Shown here one piece after another: positions 48,090-59,438 of a DNA stretch of 64,000 nucleotides; position 1 is the stretch's first letter; each line of letters opens with the position of its first letter. This DNA comes from Actinoalloteichus fjordicus (GTDB lineage Bacteria > Actinomycetota > Actinomycetes > Mycobacteriales > Pseudonocardiaceae). The DNA is taken from NCBI RefSeq assembly GCF_001941625.1, contig NZ_CP016076.1, positions 1,612,001 through 1,676,000 on the forward strand. Reading direction: 5' to 3'. Under the pieces are notes generated by a model. That model was given only the letters and a program-made list of their open reading frames with translations, was not told the DNA's origin and made no database searches. A program made the position numbers and the translations under genes.

Positions 48090-50330
48090 TCACTCCGGCG
48101 TCAGCCACACCACCCCGGAGGCCGGCAGGTGCAGCACCGCCGAGGCTGGTCTGCCCTGCCAGGGAATCGGCTCGGCCGTCACCGCGCCCCGGTTGCCCGT
48201 GCCCGCGCCGCCGAACTCGCGGGCGTCGGTGTTCAGCCGCTCCCGCCAGATCCCGGCGGCGGGCAGGCCCACCCGATGCTCGCGATGCGCCACGCCCGCC
48301 AGGTTCGCCACACACGCCAGCGTCGAGCCGTCGGCGCCGTGGCGGAGGAAGGCGAGCACGTTGCTCACCGCGTCGGTCGCGTCCAGCCAGCTGAAGCCTG
48401 CCCCCGCGTCCTCCCCGGTGTAGAGGGCGGGCAGCGCCCGGTACAGCCGGTTGCACTCGGCGACCAGCCGCCGCAGCCCCTCGTGCCTCGGGTCGTCGAG
48501 CAGCTCCCAGTCCAGACCCGCCGCCTCCGACCACTCGCGGACCTGGCCGAACTCGCCGCCCATGAAGAGCAGCTTGCGGCCGGGGTGCGCCCACATCAGG
48601 CCGAACAGCGCCCGCACGCCCGCCGCCTTCGCCGCGTCGTCGCCGGGCATCCTCGACCACAGCGAGCCCTTGCCGTGCACCACCTCGTCATGCGAGAGCG
48701 GCAACAGGAAGTTCTCGGTGTCGGCATAGCTCAACGAGAAGGCCAGCCTGCCGTGCTGCGCGGCCCGTTCCACCGGATCGAGGCCGAGATAGTCCAGGGT
48801 GTCGTGCATCCAGCCGAGATTCCACTTCAGCCCGAACCCCAGCCCGCCCTCGTCGGTGCGGCGGGTGACACCCGGCCAGGTGGTGGAGTCCTCGGCGGCG
48901 AGCAGCACGTCGGGATGGGCCCGGCCCATCCGCTCGGTCAGCTCCCGCAGCAGTGCCACCGCCTCCAGATTCTCCCGCCCACCGTGCACGTTGGGCTCCC
49001 ATTCGCCGTCCTCGCGGGAGAAGTCCAGGTGCAGCAGGGAGGCCACCGCGTCGACGCGGAGCCCGTCGACGTGGAACTCCTCCACCCAGTACAGGGCGTT
49101 GGCGACGAGGAAGTTCCGCACCTGCGGCCGCCCGTGGTCGAAGATGAGCGTTCCCCAGTCCGGATGCTCGCCGCGCCGGGGATCGGCGTGCTCGTACAGC
49201 GGTGTGCCGTCGAAACCGGCCAGCGCCCACTCGTCGCGGGGGAAGTGGGCGGGCACCCAGTCCAGCAGCACGCCGATGCCTCGGGAGTGCAGGTGGTCGA
49301 CGAACCAGCGGAAGTCGTCCGGGCCGCCGAAGCGGGCAGTGGGGGCGTAGTAGGAGGTGACCTGATAGCCCCACGAGCCGCCGTACGGGTGTTCGGCGAT
49401 CGGCAGCAGTTCGACGTGGGTGAAGCCCAGCTCGGTGACATGGTCGGCGAGCCGGGCGGCCAGCTCGCGATAGCCCAGCCCCGGCCGCCACGAGCCCAGA
49501 TGCACCTCGTAGACGCTCAGCGGCTGCTGCCACCACGGCCTGCTCGCCCGCCGGGCCAGCCACTCGTCGTCCGACCAGGTGAAGCGCGACCGATGCACCA
49601 CCGAGGTCGTCCCCGGCGGGGGCGCGGCCGAGAAGGCCAGCGGGTCGGCCTTGGCCCGCCAGACCCCGTCGGCGCCCAGCACCTCGAAGTCGTAGCCCGC
49701 GCCCTCGGCCACACCGGGCACGAACAGCTCCCAGACGCCCGAGCCGTCCAGCGCCCGCATTGGCGTCGCCCGGCCTGCGCAGCGGTCGACGTCGCCGCGC
49801 ACCCGGATGCCTCGGGCGCCGGGCGCCCACACCGCAAACGACGTGCCCGGCACGGATCGATCGCCGACGACGCGGGCCTGCGGGTGCGCGCCGAGCACCC
49901 GCCACAGGCCCTCGTGACTGCCCTCGCTGATCAGGTGCAGATCGAACGCGCCGATGCCGGTGTCGAACAGGTACGGCTCCTCGCGCAGCTCCGTGCGACC
50001 GGCCCGGCGGACCTCGATCCGATAGTCCGGCGGCCCGCTGCCGAAGCCGCCCCGTCGCAGGCCGGGGAAGAACCCGGCCGGGACGACCCCGGAGAACAGG
50101 CCCGCCGGATGCGCCATCGCCAGGACGGTCCGCCTGCCGTCGGCGCCGACCACCGTCACCTCCTCGGCACCCGGCTGCCAGCTGCGCACCAGCGTGCCGT
50201 CCGGCCGAGGATGCGCGCCCAGCAGCAGCCGGGGATCACGCAGCGTCCCGGCGAGCAGCTCATCGAGCCGATCCGCATTCGGGACGCCCGCGTCGAGCAG
50301 CGCGTCTCGGGGGGTCGGGCAGTCGGTCAT
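48090..50330 (-). CDS. glgB: 1,4-alpha-glucan branching enzyme
   Basis: A 746-residue GH13 branching enzyme. Two N-terminal beta domains (GlgB N1 and CBM48, VWAPGARGIRVRGD) precede the barrel with YEVHLGSWRP, DWVPAHFP, the catalytic Asp in GLRVDAVAS, the acid Glu in LLAAEDSTTW and LSHDEVVHGKGS. It makes alpha-1,6 branches in glucans produced by GlgE. It is the last of four genes in the GlgE pathway. GAGGG precedes its ATG, 11 bases after the maltokinase stop. Confidence 0.93.
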   Translation of the reverse strand: MTDCPTPRDALLDAGVPNADRLDELLAGTLRDPRLLLGAHPRPDGTLVRSWQPGAEEVTVVGADGRRTVLAMAHPAGLFSGVVPAGFFPGLRRGGFGSGPPDYRIEVRRAGRTELREEPYLFDTGIGAFDLHLISEGSHEGLWRVLGAHPQARVVGDRSVPGTSFAVWAPGARGIRVRGDVDRCAGRATPMRALDGSGVWELFVPGVAEGAGYDFEVLGADGVWRAKADPLAFSAAPPPGTTSVVHRSRFTWSDDEWLARRASRPWWQQPLSVYEVHLGSWRPGLGYRELAARLADHVTELGFTHVELLPIAEHPYGGSWGYQVTSYYAPTARFGGPDDFRWFVDHLHSRGIGVLLDWVPAHFPRDEWALAGFDGTPLYEHADPRRGEHPDWGTLIFDHGRPQVRNFLVANALYWVEEFHVDGLRVDAVASLLHLDFSREDGEWEPNVHGGRENLEAVALLRELTERMGRAHPDVLLAAEDSTTWPGVTRRTDEGGLGFGLKWNLGWMHDTLDYLGLDPVERAAQHGRLAFSLSYADTENFLLPLSHDEVVHGKGSLWSRMPGDDAAKAAGVRALFGLMWAHPGRKLLFMGGEFGQVREWSEAAGLDWELLDDPRHEGLRRLVAECNRLYRALPALYTGEDAGAGFSWLDATDAVSNVLAFLRHGADGSTLACVANLAGVAHREHRVGLPAAGIWRERLNTDAREFGGAGTGNRGAVTAEPIPWQGRPASAVLHLPASGVVWLTPE

Positions 50331-50341
50331 CGAGCCCTCGA

Positions 50342-51771
50342 TCACCGCGGCGCCTCGATCAGCCCGGTCAGCTCGCGGACCGCCCGCAACGGGATGTCCA
50401 GCCAGTCCGGCCTGCTCCGCGTCTCGTACACCGCCTCGTAGACGGCCTTCTCCAACTCGTAGGCGGTGAGCAGCACATGCTGATCGATCGGATCGAAGCC
50501 CGCGACGTCCGCGTAGCCCCGACAGAACGCCGCGCGATTGTGCGCGGCCCACTCGGCGGCCCGATCGCGCAACGCCTCGATCGACGTGCCCGGCTGTGGG
50601 GTCGCCGACCGCAGGTGATGCTGGGCGGCGTAGTCGAAGGACCGCATCATGCCCGCGACGTCCCGCAGCGGAGAGTGCGTCTCCGTCCGCTGCGCGATGG
50701 ACGCCGACGGCTCGCCCTCGAAGTCGATGAGCAGCCAGCGCGTCGGTGCCCGCAGCACCTGCCCGAGATGCAGATCGCCGTGCACCCGCTGCACCTGCAC
50801 GCCCCCGGGCAGGTCGGCGACCTCGGCGAACCGGCGGCGCAGCAGGGCCGCATAGGGCGCCAGCGCGGGCACCTGCGGCAACGCCGCCGCCAGCCGTGTC
50901 GACATGCCCTCGCTCAGCGCACGCAGCTCGGCGCCGCGCAGGGTGGTGGTGCCGAACGCCGTCGCCAGATCGGCGTGCACCTCGGCCACAGCGGCGCCCA
51001 GTCGGAACGCCTCCGGGGTGAAGTCGCCGCCCGCGGCGGGCGGGGCGCACGGCTGCACGGCGAGCAGGTCCCGCACGCTGGCCGTGGCCATCGACCAGCC
51101 CTCCGCCGAGTTCGCCGCGAAGGTCTGCAACATCGCATAGGTCACCGGCCTGCCCCCGATCGAGCCCTCGATCGAGCCGAGCAGTGTCGCGAGGTGTGAG
51201 GACCGGACCTGCCGCAGCGCCCGATGCAGCTCCAGATCGGGATTGACGCCTTCGGCGAGCCTGCGGAACACCTTGAGGATGTAGCGATCGGCGAAGACCA
51301 CCGAGGTGTTGGACTGTTCCGAGGTCATCCGCCGGGCGGTCAGGCCGCTGCGGTTCGCGGCGCTGAACCCGGCGATCGGCTCGGCGACGAAGCGCACCCC
51401 CGCCACCTCGGCGCCCCGACCGATCAGCGTCAGCAGCACCCGGCACAGACTCGCGTCGTCCAGCGCGTCATAGACGACGACGTCGTCGAGCGCGGCGATC
51501 ACCGAGGACTCCAGCTCGGCGGGCAGACTCCGCCGGATGCCCAGCGGCACCTGATACAGCTCCGGCGCCTCGGCGTCGACGAAGTGGACGGCCGCGACCA
51601 GCAGCAGACCGCGCGGACCGCCCTCGTCGAGATCGTCGACCAGCTCCACACAGCTCGCCACCGAGATCCGCTCGATCGGCGTGCCCTTGCTCGCGAACCA
51701 CCGCTGCCAGGGCAGCCAGCCCGCCAACGCCTGCTCCAGGTGCTGCGGCCACGGCGTACTCGTGGTCTCGC

Positions 51772-51775
<4 letters not shown>
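50342..51775 (-). CDS. mak: Maltokinase
   Basis: A 477-residue maltokinase (Pep2). The N-terminal cap has [15 protein letters not shown], followed by the kinase-like fold with the ATP-binding lysine in YILKVFRRL, the catalytic loop HGDLHLGQV and the metal-binding IDFEGEP. It phosphorylates maltose to maltose-1-phosphate, the substrate of GlgE. It sits between treS and glgB; its ATG overlaps the treS stop by four bases. In some actinomycetes TreS and Mak form a complex or are fused; here they are separate. Confidence 0.92.
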
Positions 51776-53510
<1,735 letters not shown>

Positions 53511-53514
<4 letters not shown>

Positions 53515-55499
53515 CGGTCCCCCACAGACAGGATGTGCGCGACGCCGCGAGGCGGGTCGAGCGTGACGAAGTTGGTCGTGCCCCAGTCGAAGACCTCGCC
53601 GCTCACCTCGTCGTGACAGGTGAACCGGGTCTCCTCGGCGGCGCCCGCAGCCAGACCCAGCGCCGCGAGGTCGAGCCGGACCGTGCCCTTCTGGGCTGCG
53701 GTCGGATCGAGGTTGACCACGACGATGACCGTGTCCCCACTGGCCGGGTCACGCTTGGAGAAGGCGATCAGGTCGTCGTTGTCGACCTCGTGGAAATGCA
53801 GGGTGCGCAGGCTGCCCAGTGCCGGATGCGCCCGTCGGATCTCGTTGAGCCTTGTCAGCCACGGCTCTAGCGAGCGGCCCCGCTCGACGGCCGCCGCATG
53901 GTCGCGTGGCCGGAGCTCGAACTTCTCGGAGTCCAGGTACTCCTCGGCGCCCGGCCGCAGCGGCTCGTGCTCGTACAGCTCGTAGCCTGCGTAGACGCCC
54001 CAGCTGGGGCCGAGCGTCGCCGCCAGCGCGGCCCGCAGCGCGAACATCGCGGGCTCACCACTCTGCAGGGCCGCAGGCAGGATGTCGGGGGTGTTGACGA
54101 AGAGGTTGGGCCGCGCCTCGTGGGCGTGGGCGACGAGATCGCTGCCGAATTCGGTGAGTTCGTGTTTGGTGGTGCGCCAGGTGAAGTAGGTGTAGTGCTG
54201 GGTGAAGCCGAGTCGGGAGAGTCCGTACATGCGGGCGGGTTTGGTGAAGGCTTCGGAGAGGAACAGGACGTCGGGGTGGGTCGTCTTGAGTTCCGCGATG
54301 AGGTGTTTCCAGAAGTCCGGTGGTTTGGTGTGGGGGTTGTCGACCCGGAAGATGCGGATGCCGTGGTCGATCCAGTGGATGACGACGCGGCGGATTTCTT
54401 GGTATAGCCCGGTGGGGTCGTTGTCGAAGTTGAGGGGGTAGATGTCCTGGTATTTCTTGGGTGGGTTCTCGGCGTAGGCGATGGTGCCGTCGGGTCGGGT
54501 GGTGAACCATTCGGGGTGGTCGCGGACCCAGGGGTGGTCGGGGGCGCATTGGAGGGCGAGGTCGAGGGCGACTTCGAGGTTCAGTTCGGTGGCGCGGGCT
54601 ACGAATTGATCGAAGTCGTCCAGCGTGCCGAGGTCGGGGTGGATGGTGTCGTGTCCGCCGTCGGGTGATCCGATGGCCCAGGGCGAGCCGACGTCGGTCG
54701 GTTCGGGGGTGAGGGTGTTGTTGCGTCCTTTGCGGTGTACGTGGCCGATGGGGTGGATCGGCGGCAGGTAGACGACGTCGAAGCCCATGGCCGCGATGCG
54801 GTCGAGTTCGGTGGTCGCGGTCTGCCAGGTCCCGTGGACGGGCCTGCCCTCGGCATCGTGCCCGCCGGTCGACCGAGGGAAGAACTCGTACCAGGAACCC
54901 ACTGCCGCGCGCGGTCGGTCCACCCAGATGTGGTGCACGCGGCCCGAGGTCACCAGGTCCCGCACGGGCTGTTCCGTCATCACCCGCACCACCGCATCCG
55001 ACAGCGCGAGCGCGATCCGCTCCTCGGGCGAGGCCCCGCTCTGTCGCAGCCGGATCGCCGCGGCCCGCAGGACCACGCGATCCGCCGCGCTGTCCGGCCG
55101 CCGAGCCGCTCGATCCACCAGCCGCGCGCCGATCTCCAGGTCATTGGCCAGTTCCTCGGCGGACTGCCCGGCGGCCAGCTTCGCCTCGATCCCCGCGCGC
55201 CAGGTCGACCACGGATCAGACCAGCCCTCCACCCGGAAGCTCCACCGGCCCGGCTCGTCGGGGACGACGGTCCCGCTCCAGCGGTCCTCGCCCGCGTTGG
55301 CCAGCCGCATGCGCGTGCGGCGGGACAGCCGATCGCCCTGGCGGCCCCAGACGATGGTCGCGGCGGCGGCGTCGTGCCCTTCGCGCCACACCGTCGCGTG
55401 CACCGGAATGTGTTCGCCGACCACTCCCTTACTCGGATGACGGCCTTCGTCGATCGCCGGTGACACGTCTTCTACGACAATTCTTCCGCTCACGACCAT
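53511..55499 (-). CDS. glgE: Maltosyltransferase GlgE
   Basis: A 662-residue GH13_3 alpha-1,4-glucan:maltose-1-phosphate maltosyltransferase. The N-terminal domain ([19 protein letters not shown]) is followed by a helical insert, then the barrel with [18 protein letters not shown], the nucleophile Asp in [10 protein letters not shown] and the acid Glu in [10 protein letters not shown]. It transfers maltosyl units from maltose-1-phosphate to growing glucan. The part from ~54115 to ~54790 uses different codons (CTC, GAA, CAA dominate) from the rest. AAGGAAAGG precedes the ATG; a GTG two codons later is possible. First gene of glgE-treS-mak-glgB. Confidence 0.94.
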
Positions 55500-55869
55500 C
55501 CTTTCCTTGCGGCCGATGTACTGTTCTTCAATGGTGACCTGATACGGTCTGAACAGGCCAATAGTCGGTTTCCATTAAGCCGACTTGACGAAGCGGTCGG
55601 CGGCTTGTCGGCGGTTTCTCCGCACCGTCGATCTGGTAGGTCGCCCAGCTCGGATCGGGCGACGCCGAGCGCCGAGGCGACTCGGGATCGAGCGAGACGG
55701 CGACGGTGTGATTCGCCCGCGCGGGCGGCTCGGCGATGCCTCGCGCGCATGGCAACAGGTCTTGGACCGCAGCGGATCGCCGATGCAAGCCTGGGCCGAT
55801 CACCTGCCGCGATCGACGGGCCCGTCGTGGCGCGCGCAGTCGAGGACGACCGAGCAGCCGGAGGCCGCG
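55500..55869. other. Divergent promoter region between glgE and a lipoprotein gene
   Basis: About 370 bases with no gene supported. It holds an inverted repeat AGTCGG-11-CCGACT at 55563-55585, about 65 bases upstream of glgE, which is a candidate operator, and lower GC around 55520-55590 as expected for a promoter. Confidence 0.45.
55563..55585. promoter_or_regulatory. Inverted repeat upstream of glgE
   Basis: AGTCGG and CCGACT are separated by 11 bases (TTTCCATTAAG). It is a candidate operator for the alpha-glucan operon; the binding protein is unknown. Confidence 0.35.
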
Positions 55870-56346
55870 ATGACCGGACGACCGATGTGGACCCTGCCCC
55901 TGACCCTGCTGCTCGCGGCGGGAACGCTCGCGGGCTGCACGGGCGCCACCGACGCCGCGCCCGACCGAGGCGGCTCAGCGGAGTCGGGGCCGGGTGACGC
56001 TAGTGAATCCCCCGATGACGGCGCCGCGGCCGACGTGGCCGCGCCCGCCGCCGCGTATGTCACGGCGGTGGCCGAGGGCGACCTGGACGGGCTCGTCGAC
56101 GCCTTCGACCCGGACGGCGAGGTGATCGACGTGACTCGGCGCATCGCCGGTCACGACGCCATCCGGGCCTGGGCGGACCGGGAGGTGATCGGCGGCAGCC
56201 TCGCGGTTCTGGAGGTCATGCCCACCTCCGACGGCCAGGAGCTCCTGGTGCACTGGGCGCCCGCTGGCTCCGACGGCTGGCAGGCGCGGTACCGCTTCAC
56301 CTTCGAGAGCGACCGGATCGCGGTGGCCGACCTCCAGTACGCCTGA
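55870..56346 (+). CDS. NTF2-like (SnoaL-type) lipoprotein
   Basis: A 158-residue exported protein. The signal LPLTLLLAAGTLAGC ends in a lipobox Cys, followed by a disordered Ser/Asp/Glu/Pro linker and an NTF2-like domain (AAYVTAVAEGDLDGLVDAF ... GHDAIRAWADREVIGG ... VHWAPAGSDGWQARYRF). It is probably a ligand-binding or inactive enzyme fold on the cell surface. ATG with GGAGG five bases upstream; an earlier in-frame start is not supported. Confidence 0.75.
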   Translation: MTGRPMWTLPLTLLLAAGTLAGCTGATDAAPDRGGSAESGPGDASESPDDGAAADVAAPAAAYVTAVAEGDLDGLVDAFDPDGEVIDVTRRIAGHDAIRAWADREVIGGSLAVLEVMPTSDGQELLVHWAPAGSDGWQARYRFTFESDRIAVADLQYA

Positions 56347-56451
56347 CACCGCTGTACCGGGCCGAGGGCGGCGCGGCCGGGGCCTGCCGCCGCCCTGGAC
56401 GACGGCCCAGACCGCCTGCCCGACGGGCGCGACCTCAGTGACAGCGCGACC

Positions 56452-57345
56452 TCAGCGGGCGACGACCATGTCTCTGGTCAGCGCGTTGTCCGGTCCGAGC
56501 AGCTCCAGGGCCAGATCCTGCGGCGTACGTCCGAGGTGGTCGGTCTGGCCCGGCCGGGCGCCCTGGCGGAGCAGAGCCTGGCCCGCGTCGGGGTTGCCGT
56601 GTCGGACGGCGATGTGCAGCGGCGTCTGCCCGGTGGTGGCCACGACCGCGTCGAGCACCGCCCCGGACCGCAGCAGCTCGCGGACCACGTCGGCGTCGCC
56701 GTGCTCGGCGGCGCGATGCAGCGCCGTCTGGCCGACCGGGTCGGTGGCCAGCACGTCGGCACCGCCCGCCAGCAGCGCGCGGACGACCGTCAGATCGCCC
56801 TGACCCGCCGCGATCATCAAGGGCGACAGGCCTCGGTCGTCTCGGATGCCGGTGTCGCCCCCGAACCGCAACAGCTCGCCGACGAGGGCCACATCGCGGT
56901 CCCGCACGGCCTGGACGAGCCGGGCCTCCCGGTCGGCGTTGAATGCCGCGACCTCGCCGTTGGCATCGAAGTAGACCTTCCAACTGCTGATCAGCCCGGC
57001 GTCGTTGACCACGAGCCGGTGCATGTCCTCGATCTCGAACAGCACCTTGGTCCTGGTGTGGCGGGCCTTGGTGTACACCACGGCGCAGGCGGTGTCGCCG
57101 TCGACGAACAGACCGCGCAGGCCGTAGTCGAGCACCTCCGTGGTCTCGGCCCGAATGCGGAAGGCCTCGGCGACCTCCTGCCGTCCGACGTGGACGCCCA
57201 GATAGGGCACCACCGCGTTCCACTGATCCAGCGGCAGTTCCAGAACGATCGACGGCGACAGTCCCGCCATGATTCGATCGGTGTCGCCCGCCCCGATGGC
57301 CGAATACCAGTCGGTGACGATCTCGCGTACTCGACGAGTGTCCAT
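56452..57345 (-). CDS. SnoaL-like/ankyrin-repeat fusion protein
   Basis: A 297-residue cytoplasmic protein. The first ~130 residues are a SnoaL/NTF2-like domain (VTDWYSAIGAGDTDRIMAGLSP ... TKVLFEIEDMHRLVVNDAG), and residues ~139-290 hold four or five ankyrin repeats (GLSPLMIAAGQGDLTVVRALLAGGADV, GQTALHRAAEHGDADVVRELL, GQTPLHIAVRHGN). At the right edge of the window the same two modules occur as two separate adjacent genes. Ligand and partner are unknown. Confidence 0.82.
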   Translation of the reverse strand: MDTRRVREIVTDWYSAIGAGDTDRIMAGLSPSIVLELPLDQWNAVVPYLGVHVGRQEVAEAFRIRAETTEVLDYGLRGLFVDGDTACAVVYTKARHTRTKVLFEIEDMHRLVVNDAGLISSWKVYFDANGEVAAFNADREARLVQAVRDRDVALVGELLRFGGDTGIRDDRGLSPLMIAAGQGDLTVVRALLAGGADVLATDPVGQTALHRAAEHGDADVVRELLRSGAVLDAVVATTGQTPLHIAVRHGNPDAGQALLRQGARPGQTDHLGRTPQDLALELLGPDNALTRDMVVAR

Positions 57346-57664
57346 TCACGGTCCTCTCAACTGATCTCGACGATGCGCTCGAATGCGCAGATATCGCGAT
57401 TCCTCCTCATCAAGAATGGCAGCCGGAGAAGCGTGAGACCACTGATTCGAGGCGACTGCGTGTACTGCGAGAATCAGCTCAGAAAAGAGAATGCGCACCT
57501 GCCGACTCGGCGACTCGCGGGTGTCGTCGGCTCGACGCGACGGGAGACGTCGCCGCGGCGGAGCGTGTCCCGGCCGGTGCTCGGGCGATCATTCGATCGG
57601 AACCCGGGGGGCGAGCAGACGGACGCGGGGCGAGGGAAGCCCTCGCCCCGCGTCCGCCGATTCC
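57346..57664. other. Intergenic region upstream of the ankyrin gene
   Basis: About 320 bases containing only the strong hairpin at 57621-57655 and A/T-richer sequence near 57360-57480 likely to hold the promoter of the SnoaL-ankyrin gene. No gene supported. Confidence 0.5.
57621..57655 (-). terminator. Terminator after the aldo/keto reductase gene
   Basis: A perfect 16-pair GC stem (GGACGCGGGGCGAGGG with its complement) and a 3-base loop, about ten bases past the stop. No T-run follows. Confidence 0.72.
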
Positions 57665-58678
57665 TCAGTGCGCTGCGGACTCGAAGTCCAGCAGGGAGGG
57701 GCCCGATGCGAGCCCCTTCGGCGCCAGCCCGTCCAGCTCGGCCAGCTCGGCCGCACTCAGGCTGACGTGCGCGGCGCCCAGGTTGTCGTCGATGTGGTGG
57801 GGCTTGGTCGTGCCGGGGATCGGGACGACGTCCTCGCCCTGGGCGAGCAGCCAGGCCAGCGCGAGCTGCGCCCGGCTGATCCCCTTGCGCTCGGCGAAGG
57901 CCGCCAACGGCGCGAACCGGTCGCGGTTCGCCGTGAGGTTGTCCTGGGCGAACCTCGGCGCGTTGTTGCGGAAGTCGCCCGCGCCGATGGTGTCCGCGCT
58001 GCCCGCGAGGAAGCCGGTGCCCAGCGGGCCCCACGGCACGATGCCGACGCCCAGTTCCCGTGCCACCGGGATCAGATCGGCCTCGACGTCGCGGGTCCAC
58101 AGCGACCACTCGACCTGCACGGCGGCGATCGGGTGCACGGCGTGGGCGGCCCTGAGCTGCTCGCCGGTCACGTTGCACAGCCCCAGATGCGCGGCCTTGC
58201 CCGCCGTGACCTGCTCCGCCATCGCGGCCACGGTCTCCACCACCGGCACGCCGGGGTCCGGGAAGTGCAGGTACCAGAGATCGACGGCGTCGATGCCGAG
58301 CCTGCGCAGGCTGGCGTCGATCGCCGCGCCCGCCCGCTCGGGCCGGGCGTCCACCGTGATGGAGTTGGCGTAAGTGGCCGTGACCTTGTTCGCGGTGGCG
58401 GAGGGCTCGTAGACGATCCCCCACTTGGTGCCGACGACGGCCCGGTCCCGCCTGCCCGCCAGGGCCAGCCCGAGGACCTGTTCGTTCTCGCCGTTCGCCC
58501 CGTAGGCGTCGGCGGTGTCGAGGAGCACCGGCCCGTCCTGGTCCAGCACGTGCGCGAGCACCTTCGCGGAGTTCGCGTCGTCGTTGGTCCCGTACATGCC
58601 GTCCAGCAGGACCATGGCCCCGTATCCGATGGGGGACACGGCGGGCCCGTCGGTGCCCAGTCTGCGCTGCTGTGTCAC
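57665..58678 (-). CDS. Aldo/keto reductase
   Basis: A 337-residue NADPH-dependent aldo/keto reductase. The catalytic tetrad is visible: Asp in LLDTADAYG, Tyr of the same segment, Lys in VVGTKWGIV and His in WYLHFPDP; SEWSLW-type QVEWSLWTRD and the C-terminal cofactor loop VVPIPGTTKPHHIDDNLGA complete the barrel. Substrate unknown; closely similar proteins act on sugars or aromatic aldehydes. It is downstream of an MFS and lipoprotein gene on the same strand but separated from them. Confidence 0.9.
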   Translation of the reverse strand: MTQQRRLGTDGPAVSPIGYGAMVLLDGMYGTNDDANSAKVLAHVLDQDGPVLLDTADAYGANGENEQVLGLALAGRRDRAVVGTKWGIVYEPSATANKVTATYANSITVDARPERAGAAIDASLRRLGIDAVDLWYLHFPDPGVPVVETVAAMAEQVTAGKAAHLGLCNVTGEQLRAAHAVHPIAAVQVEWSLWTRDVEADLIPVARELGVGIVPWGPLGTGFLAGSADTIGAGDFRNNAPRFAQDNLTANRDRFAPLAAFAERKGISRAQLALAWLLAQGEDVVPIPGTTKPHHIDDNLGAAHVSLSAAELAELDGLAPKGLASGPSLLDFESAAH

Positions 58679-58710
58679 TGAACTCTCCTGTCGTCGATCA
58701 GAGATGTCGA

Positions 58711-59196
58711 TCAGAGGTAACGGCCGACGACGTCCTGGATCAGGCCGTCGCGGACGAGATAGGCGTAGGTGAAGGACTCCCGGCCGCCTCGGCCGGTCTC
58801 GAAGTCGTAGTGGACGACGTGCCGATCGCCCTCCCAGCGGGTCTCGACGACCTCGTAGCTGCCGCCGACGTCGAGCACCTCGGGGACCAGGAACCTGTCC
58901 ATGATGTCGGCACGCGAGGGGTAGATCCGCCCCACGCTGTCGAATCGGGCGTCCTCGGCGAAGACCTCGGCCACGGCCTCCTCGTCACCGGCGTTCGCGG
59001 CGTCGAGGAATCGCACGGCCACCTCCTCGGCTTCGGCGCGTTCCTCCGCCGTGGGCGGCGGGCCGTCGGCCCCGGCGGAGGCGCCGGCCGAGTCCGCTCG
59101 GTCGGGGGGCGTCTCGGCGGTCTGATCCGTGGCGGAGCAGGCCGACAGGGTGAGCAGGATTGTCGCGACGAGCGCGATCCGGTGTCTCGTTCGCAT
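58711..59196 (-). CDS. NTF2-like lipoprotein
   Basis: A 161-residue exported protein: signal RIALVATILLTLSAC with lipobox Cys, then a disordered Ala/Gly/Asp/Pro linker and a SnoaL/NTF2-like domain (RFLDAANAGDEEAVAEVFAEDARFDSV ... VHYDFETGRGG ... YLVRDGLIQDVVGRY). AGGAG precedes the ATG at 59196. Same general type as the lipoprotein at 55870 but clearly diverged. Only 32 bases separate it from the aldo/keto reductase gene, so they may be co-transcribed. Confidence 0.75.
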   Translation of the reverse strand: MRTRHRIALVATILLTLSACSATDQTAETPPDRADSAGASAGADGPPPTAEERAEAEEVAVRFLDAANAGDEEAVAEVFAEDARFDSVGRIYPSRADIMDRFLVPEVLDVGGSYEVVETRWEGDRHVVHYDFETGRGGRESFTYAYLVRDGLIQDVVGRYL

Positions 59197-59438
59197 GATG
59201 TCTCCTGTGGCGGGTCGGCGGGGCTGTCGCGGAGTCGGGGCGTCCTGCGGGCTGGTCGGTTCGGTCGGTTGCGTCGGCCCGTTCGTCGTCGCCGGGAACA
59301 CGCCCTGGGGCCCGGAGACCCTGGGGGCGGTCTCCGGGCGACGGGGCCGGCGGCGGCGCCTGGGGTACGCCGGGCCGAGCAGGCGGGGAAGCCGGGGGCG
59401 CGGGAGTGGTCCCGGCCTCCCCACCGGGGGGTGAGTAG

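Noticed and set aside
47916-50441. An 841-codon frame antisense to glgB
   Set aside because: glgB has the full set of GH13 motifs; the antisense frame shows only Pro/Arg/His-rich text.
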